Assembly (NCBI GenBank): GCA_010021705.1
Contig: RGMU01000005.1
Location: forward strand, 1-19,987
Length of the DNA: 19,987 bases
Reading direction: 5' to 3'
From: Chitinophagia bacterium
Lineage (GTDB): Bacteria > Bacteroidota > Bacteroidia > Chitinophagales > Chitinophagaceae
Each line of letters starts with the position of its first letter. Within the stretch, counting starts at the first letter, position 1. The position numbers were made by a program, and so were the translations under genes. Positions 16,929-19,987 of this stretch are shown here, one piece after another. Under the pieces are notes generated by a model. That model saw nothing but the letters and a program-made list of their open reading frames with translations. It had not been told where the DNA came from and did not search any database.

Positions 16929-17498
16929 TTATTCCTTTCCTTCCAACCTTGCATTCCAGGGTTTGTCGGCTATGCCATTAATGTGGCTAATATAGCGTGC
17001 TAATACAAACAAATAGTCCGACAAACGATTAAGATAAGGTATAACCAATGGTGGTAGCCACTCTCCGGACTCCTGCATGGCTACGCATATCCGTTCTGCA
17101 CGGCGGCATACGCACCGCGCCACGTGGCACGTACTTGACGCTATGTGCCCGCCCGGCAATATAAAAGAGCGCATTTCGGGCAGGTGCTCGTTCATAGCAT
17201 CTATTTGGAGTTCTAACCATTGTATGTCGGCTTCAAACAGGTCAGGCAGTTTCATTTTTATCTCTTTACGCGGGTCAGTGGCAAGCGCACTGCCTATGGT
17301 AAAAAGGCGGTCTTGAATTTCGCTTAGCTGTGCAGTAATTTCACCATTTCTTGCACTGTCGCTTACCACACCTAAGTACGAGTTTAGCTCGTCCACCGTG
17401 CCATAGCTGTCTATTCTAATGTGGCTTTTAGGCACCCTAACGCCTCCTATCAGGCTTGTGCCTCCCTTATCGCCTGTTTTTGTATATATTTTAAACAT
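16929..17498 (-). CDS. PduO-type cob(I)alamin adenosyltransferase
   Basis: Transfers the adenosyl group of ATP to cob(I)alamin (or a corrinoid precursor) to form the coenzyme B12 form used by mutases and reductases; cytoplasmic trimer of five-helix bundles. The 189-residue protein shows all family signatures: IYTKTGDKGGTSLIGG at the N-terminus (ATP contact), RIDSYGTVDELNSYLG (28-43), RSFILPGG, CRRAERICVAM (Cys131-Arg136) and YLNRLSDYLFVLAR (Tyr155 onward, with Arg158 and Asp161). No frameshift or missing key residue was noticed. No other B12 gene and no cobalamin riboswitch is seen nearby. The upstream 126-base gap has no strong promoter; TACCTTTA on the minus strand shortly before the ATG is one mismatch from the -7 consensus. 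It ends 32 bases from the convergent rny gene, with no clear terminator between them. Confidence 0.95.
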   Translation of the reverse strand: MFKIYTKTGDKGGTSLIGGVRVPKSHIRIDSYGTVDELNSYLGVVSDSARNGEITAQLSEIQDRLFTIGSALATDPRKEIKMKLPDLFEADIQWLELQIDAMNEHLPEMRSFILPGGHIASSTCHVARCVCRRAERICVAMQESGEWLPPLVIPYLNRLSDYLFVLARYISHINGIADKPWNARLEGKE

Positions 17499-17624
17499 GG
17501 TAGTTAATGTATCGCCAATAAAGGTAGTAAATTATTGAGTAGTCAACGTTTAAAATTTGGGCATAAGCAACCGTTAATACACCAAAATCCACATTTAACT
17601 TATCAAACTATTTTCGCATTTATC

Positions 17625-18296
17625 CTATTTGCTTAGTAACTGTTTTATCGCAGTAACATGAGCTAATATAACCGCAGGCACTATAAAAGCCGGAAGCAGC
17701 AAAAAAGGAAAATATACAACGGCAATATTGGGCTGTTCAAAACCAAACTTTTGGAAAGGTGTGGGTGTAGATAAAATAGCTATTACCACTATATTGATTA
17801 CTAATAACAAACAAGCCACATTCCATAACAGCAATACCTGTTTGCCCACTACATTTTTCACAAAAGCAAAATAATAAATGATAGTAGCCGATAAGCCGGA
17901 TAGAATATCAAAGTTTTTGCCTTCAAAAGTCATTATTTCGGGAATGGTTTTATGCAAAAATAAGCCCCACAACGCTATTTCTACCGGAATTCTAACTATG
18001 TGTAAAAGAGTTAGCGTTTTTAGGTCTAAACTTCGTAGAAAATGCTGCCCTTTAGGTGAAATTAAACTATAAATCAAAAACGCTAATGGAGGCAAAATGA
18101 GGAGCGGAAAGCGTGGAGGCATAGCTTCAAATCGGGTATAGAAGGCGGTGAAGGATACCCCTATTTGCAGCAACATCCACAATACAGCTACTATCATAAA
18201 CGGCTTTTTGAAGCCGGTTGCCTTGCTGATAAAGTAATAGGTAAAGAGCAGTGCGGCTGCGAAAGTAATGTAAATGGGGGGCGATATGATTGGCAT
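17625..18296 (-). CDS. Multi-pass membrane protein, unknown function
   Basis: A 223-residue hydrophobic protein that I do not recognise as a named family. About seven membrane segments can be drawn: roughly 8-24, 33-53, 63-80, 95-115, 131-147, 153-175 and 191-213. Polar residues are concentrated around segments 4 and 5: His99, Arg102, Glu106, His115, then Glu120, Glu125, Asn128 and Asp130 in the loop IPEIMTFEGKNFDIL. These could form a functional site, but no known motif is visible. There is no signal peptide; the first segment itself is near the N-terminus. The gene starts 10 bases after the stop of the ABC ATPase gene on the same strand, so co-transcription is likely. It does not look like a MacB/FtsX permease, which would have four membrane segments and a large periplasmic domain. 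Confidence 0.75.
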   Translation of the reverse strand: MPIISPPIYITFAAALLFTYYFISKATGFKKPFMIVAVLWMLLQIGVSFTAFYTRFEAMPPRFPLLILPPLAFLIYSLISPKGQHFLRSLDLKTLTLLHIVRIPVEIALWGLFLHKTIPEIMTFEGKNFDILSGLSATIIYYFAFVKNVVGKQVLLLWNVACLLLVINIVVIAILSTPTPFQKFGFEQPNIAVVYFPFLLLPAFIVPAVILAHVTAIKQLLSK

Positions 18297-18306
18297 TGTT
18301 GTGTAA

Positions 18307-19023
18307 TTAACTTAGCTGTGAAAGTTTATTGACGCGCTCATCTCTCCGTTTATCATTTTCTACCACGCCATCTCTCAGCCTTATAATGCGGTGGGTATAG
18401 TTTGCAATATCTTCTTCATGGGTTACTAACACTACGGTATTGCCCTGCCGGTGCAAGCCCGAAAATAGCTCCATAATTTCTACAGACGTTTTAGAATCAA
18501 GGTTGCCGGTAGGCTCATCGGCAAGTATAAGAGACGGATTGTTGATTAATGCCCGCGCTATGGCTACCCTTTGGCTTTGCCCTCCGCTTAGTTCATTGGG
18601 CTTATGATGCCCCCTGTCGGCAAGTCCTACCTTTTGGAGCATATCTTGGGCACGCTCTATGCGTTCACTTTTTTTAACTCCTGCATATACTAACGGTAAG
18701 GCAACGTTTTCCAACGCCGATAACCGCGGTAAAAGGTTAAACTGCTGAAAAACAAAGCCTATTTCTGTATTGCGCACTCCGGCTAAGCTGTCTTTGGGCA
18801 TGCTGCTCACTTCTTTGCTATTAAGAATATACTCCCCACCGGAGGGTGTGTCTAAGCATCCTAAAATGTTCATAAGCGTAGATTTTCCCGACCCTGACGG
18901 TCCCATAAGGGCTACATACTCATTTTTTTCAATCGTAATGTTTATGCCCTTTAGCACCGGCAATTCCTGCTTACCTAAGAAATAGCTTTTGCAAATGTTT
19001 CTTAAAATAATTATTTCATTCAT
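18307..19023 (-). CDS. ABC transporter ATP-binding protein (LolD/MacB type)
   Basis: A 238-residue ABC ATPase of the MacB/LolD/FtsE-like group, which power lipoprotein release, efflux or mechanotransmission through FtsX-like permeases. Motifs: Walker A GPSGSGKST (41-49), Q-loop FVFQQFNLLPRL (Gln93, Gln94), signature LSGGQSQRVAIARAL (145-159, with Ser where most relatives have Gln), Walker B LILADEPTGNLDS (Asp169, Glu170) and H-loop VTHEE (His202). All catalytic residues are intact. The ATG at 19023 is preferred; an in-frame TTG at 19035 would add only four residues. No permease gene is adjacent: the downstream neighbour is an unrelated-looking membrane protein. The exact transport role is therefore open, and LolD should not be assigned on sequence alone. 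On the minus strand an exact TATTTTTG box at 19093-19100 may be its -7 element. Confidence 0.92.
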   Translation of the reverse strand: MNEIIILRNICKSYFLGKQELPVLKGINITIEKNEYVALMGPSGSGKSTLMNILGCLDTPSGGEYILNSKEVSSMPKDSLAGVRNTEIGFVFQQFNLLPRLSALENVALPLVYAGVKKSERIERAQDMLQKVGLADRGHHKPNELSGGQSQRVAIARALINNPSLILADEPTGNLDSKTSVEIMELFSGLHRQGNTVVLVTHEEDIANYTHRIIRLRDGVVENDKRRDERVNKLSQLS

Positions 19024-19092
19024 GTATGAATACAATTAAAGACAGAGTTTGATTCAAAACACAACTATTGCGTTAGTTGCGCTTATTTTGTC

Positions 19093-19100
19093 CAAAAATA
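19093..19100 (-). promoter_or_regulatory. Possible -7 element for the ABC gene (TATTTTTG)
   Basis: Exact TAnnTTTG match on the minus strand, 69 bases before the ABC ATPase start and inside the 97-base divergent gap with ispE. No TTTG at the -33 distance was found, so the support is partial. Confidence 0.35.
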
Positions 19101-19120
19101 CATCTATTTTTACAGCTATC

Positions 19121-19933
19121 ATGCTTTGTTTCCCAAATTGTAAAATTAACATAGGGTTATACATCACCAATAAGCGTTCAGACGGCTATCATAGCATAGA
19201 AACGCTGTTTTACCCCGTTGCATTTACCGATGCCTTAGAACTGATACCCTTAGCCTCCGGCGCAGAGCCGGAACTGCACCTTACCGGGCTGCCCGTAGCA
19301 GGCTCTACGGAGGGCAACTTGGTCATGAAAGCCTATCGCCTATTAGCAGCAGACTTTCCCAATACCGTAAAGCCGGTGGCTATTCACCTGCACAAAGCCA
19401 TTCCCATGGGGGCGGGCTTAGGCGGAGGCTCTGCCGATGGTGCGTATATGCTTACCATGCTTAACCGTTACTTTAATTTAGAGCTATCCATAGCTCAATT
19501 AGCTGCTTATGCCTTACGGTTGGGTAGTGATTGTCCTTTTTTTATCTATAACCAGCCTATGTGGGGCAGTGGCAGGGGAGAGGAGTTAAGCCTTTATAGC
19601 TTAGATTTAAGCCCTTATTCGCTGCAAATTGTGTGCCCGGAGGTTAGCGTAAACACGGCATTGGCATACAGCCTTGTTAAGCCCCTACCCGCCCCCGATA
19701 ACTTTATGAACCTACCGCAATTACCGGTAAACGAATGGAGAAACCGTATTGTCAATCATTTTGAAGCACCTATATTTGAGCGTTTTCCGGCTCTATCTGC
19801 CATTAAAGAACGGCTTTATGAGCAAGGAGCTATTTATGCTTCTATGTCAGGCAGCGGGTCGGCTATTTATGGTATTTTTCCCAAAGGGCAAAAAGCCTCA
19901 CTCCCCGGTGAAAGGGTGATAGATTTGCCTTAA
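19121..19933 (+). CDS. ispE: 4-diphosphocytidyl-2-C-methyl-D-erythritol kinase
   Basis: GHMP-family kinase that phosphorylates the 2-hydroxyl of CDP-methylerythritol with ATP, in the MEP pathway to isoprenoids; cytoplasmic. The 270-residue protein shows the three family motifs: NCKINIGLYITNKRSDGYH (Lys8 and His24 among the conserved residues), the ATP loop KAIPMGAGLGGGSADGA (Pro95-Ala108) and YASMSGSGSAIYGIF (239-253). RLGSDCPFFI holds the catalytic Asp137. The start at 19121 gives MLCFPNCKINIGLY, as in relatives; the frame is open to 19049 but that part is not family-like and lies in the divergent promoter region. It is transcribed away from the ABC ATPase gene. A near-consensus promoter was not found with confidence. 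The gene is complete within the window. Confidence 0.96.
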   Translation: MLCFPNCKINIGLYITNKRSDGYHSIETLFYPVAFTDALELIPLASGAEPELHLTGLPVAGSTEGNLVMKAYRLLAADFPNTVKPVAIHLHKAIPMGAGLGGGSADGAYMLTMLNRYFNLELSIAQLAAYALRLGSDCPFFIYNQPMWGSGRGEELSLYSLDLSPYSLQIVCPEVSVNTALAYSLVKPLPAPDNFMNLPQLPVNEWRNRIVNHFEAPIFERFPALSAIKERLYEQGAIYASMSGSGSAIYGIFPKGQKASLPGERVIDLP

Positions 19934-19969
19934 TGAAGTGATTACTTCTGCAATTTCAGCACAGATTTA

Positions 19970-19987
19970 CCTGCTACATGTAGCAGG
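19970..19987. repeat. 18-base perfect palindrome at the window edge
   Basis: CCTGCTACATGTAGCAGG is a perfect inverted repeat starting 36 bases after the ispE stop and ending at the last base of the window. It could be the stem of an ispE terminator, a regulatory site of the next gene, or part of a longer inverted repeat; the sequence after it is not visible. Confidence 0.5.

Noticed and set aside
19049..19120. Longer ispE start
   Set aside because: The 24 extra residues are not family-like and fall in the divergent intergenic region. The start MLCFPNCKINIG matches IspE N-termini.

Overview
The window looks like a chromosomal segment of a Bacteroidota bacterium, possibly of the Chitinophagales/Sphingobacteriales side. 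The evidence is a secreted protein with a C-terminal type IX secretion (T9SS) sorting domain, promoters of the Bacteroidota TTTG / TAnnTTTG type, start codons without Shine-Dalgarno sequences, a long (1103-residue) SecA, and a carbamoyl-phosphate synthase large subunit lacking the C-terminal regulatory domain. Most of the content is housekeeping. I saw no tRNA, rRNA, CRISPR array, insertion sequence or phage gene.

Layout. 1-3414 (+): the 3' part of a DUF3857/transglutaminase-like protein, then dapD (lysine/peptidoglycan precursor synthesis) one base later, then a metallo-beta-lactamase-fold hydrolase. 3415-4373 (+): a T9SS cargo protein with its own near-perfect promoter, closed by a bidirectional terminator. 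4397-7906 (-): carB and, upstream of it, a small secreted protein made of three internal repeats; a terminator separates the two. 7907-8193: a 287-base divergent intergenic region. 8194-12277 (+): secA (protein export ATPase) and a ComF-family phosphoribosyltransferase. 12278-15100 (+): a FadL/OmpP1-type outer-membrane protein and an SGNH-fold lipoprotein, probably one transcription unit ending at a strong terminator. 15286-16896 (+): rny (RNase Y). 16929-19023 (-): a PduO-type corrinoid adenosyltransferase, an unrecognised multi-pass membrane protein and an ABC ATPase of the LolD/MacB type. 19121-19933 (+): ispE (isoprenoid synthesis), diverging from the ABC gene.

How they fit together. Envelope biology links several genes. 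SecA exports precursors, including the T9SS cargo, the repeat protein, the FadL-type barrel and the lipoprotein, all of which carry visible N-terminal signals. The other genes are metabolic and independent of each other: dapD, carB, ispE and the adenosyltransferase.

I did not find a clear new system. The points most worth a second look are the SGNH-fold lipoprotein whose catalytic serine is replaced by asparagine, the transglutaminase-like protein without its catalytic cysteine, the triple-repeat secreted protein, the unknown membrane protein next to a permease-less ABC ATPase, and carB with a -7 promoter box five bases before its ATG.
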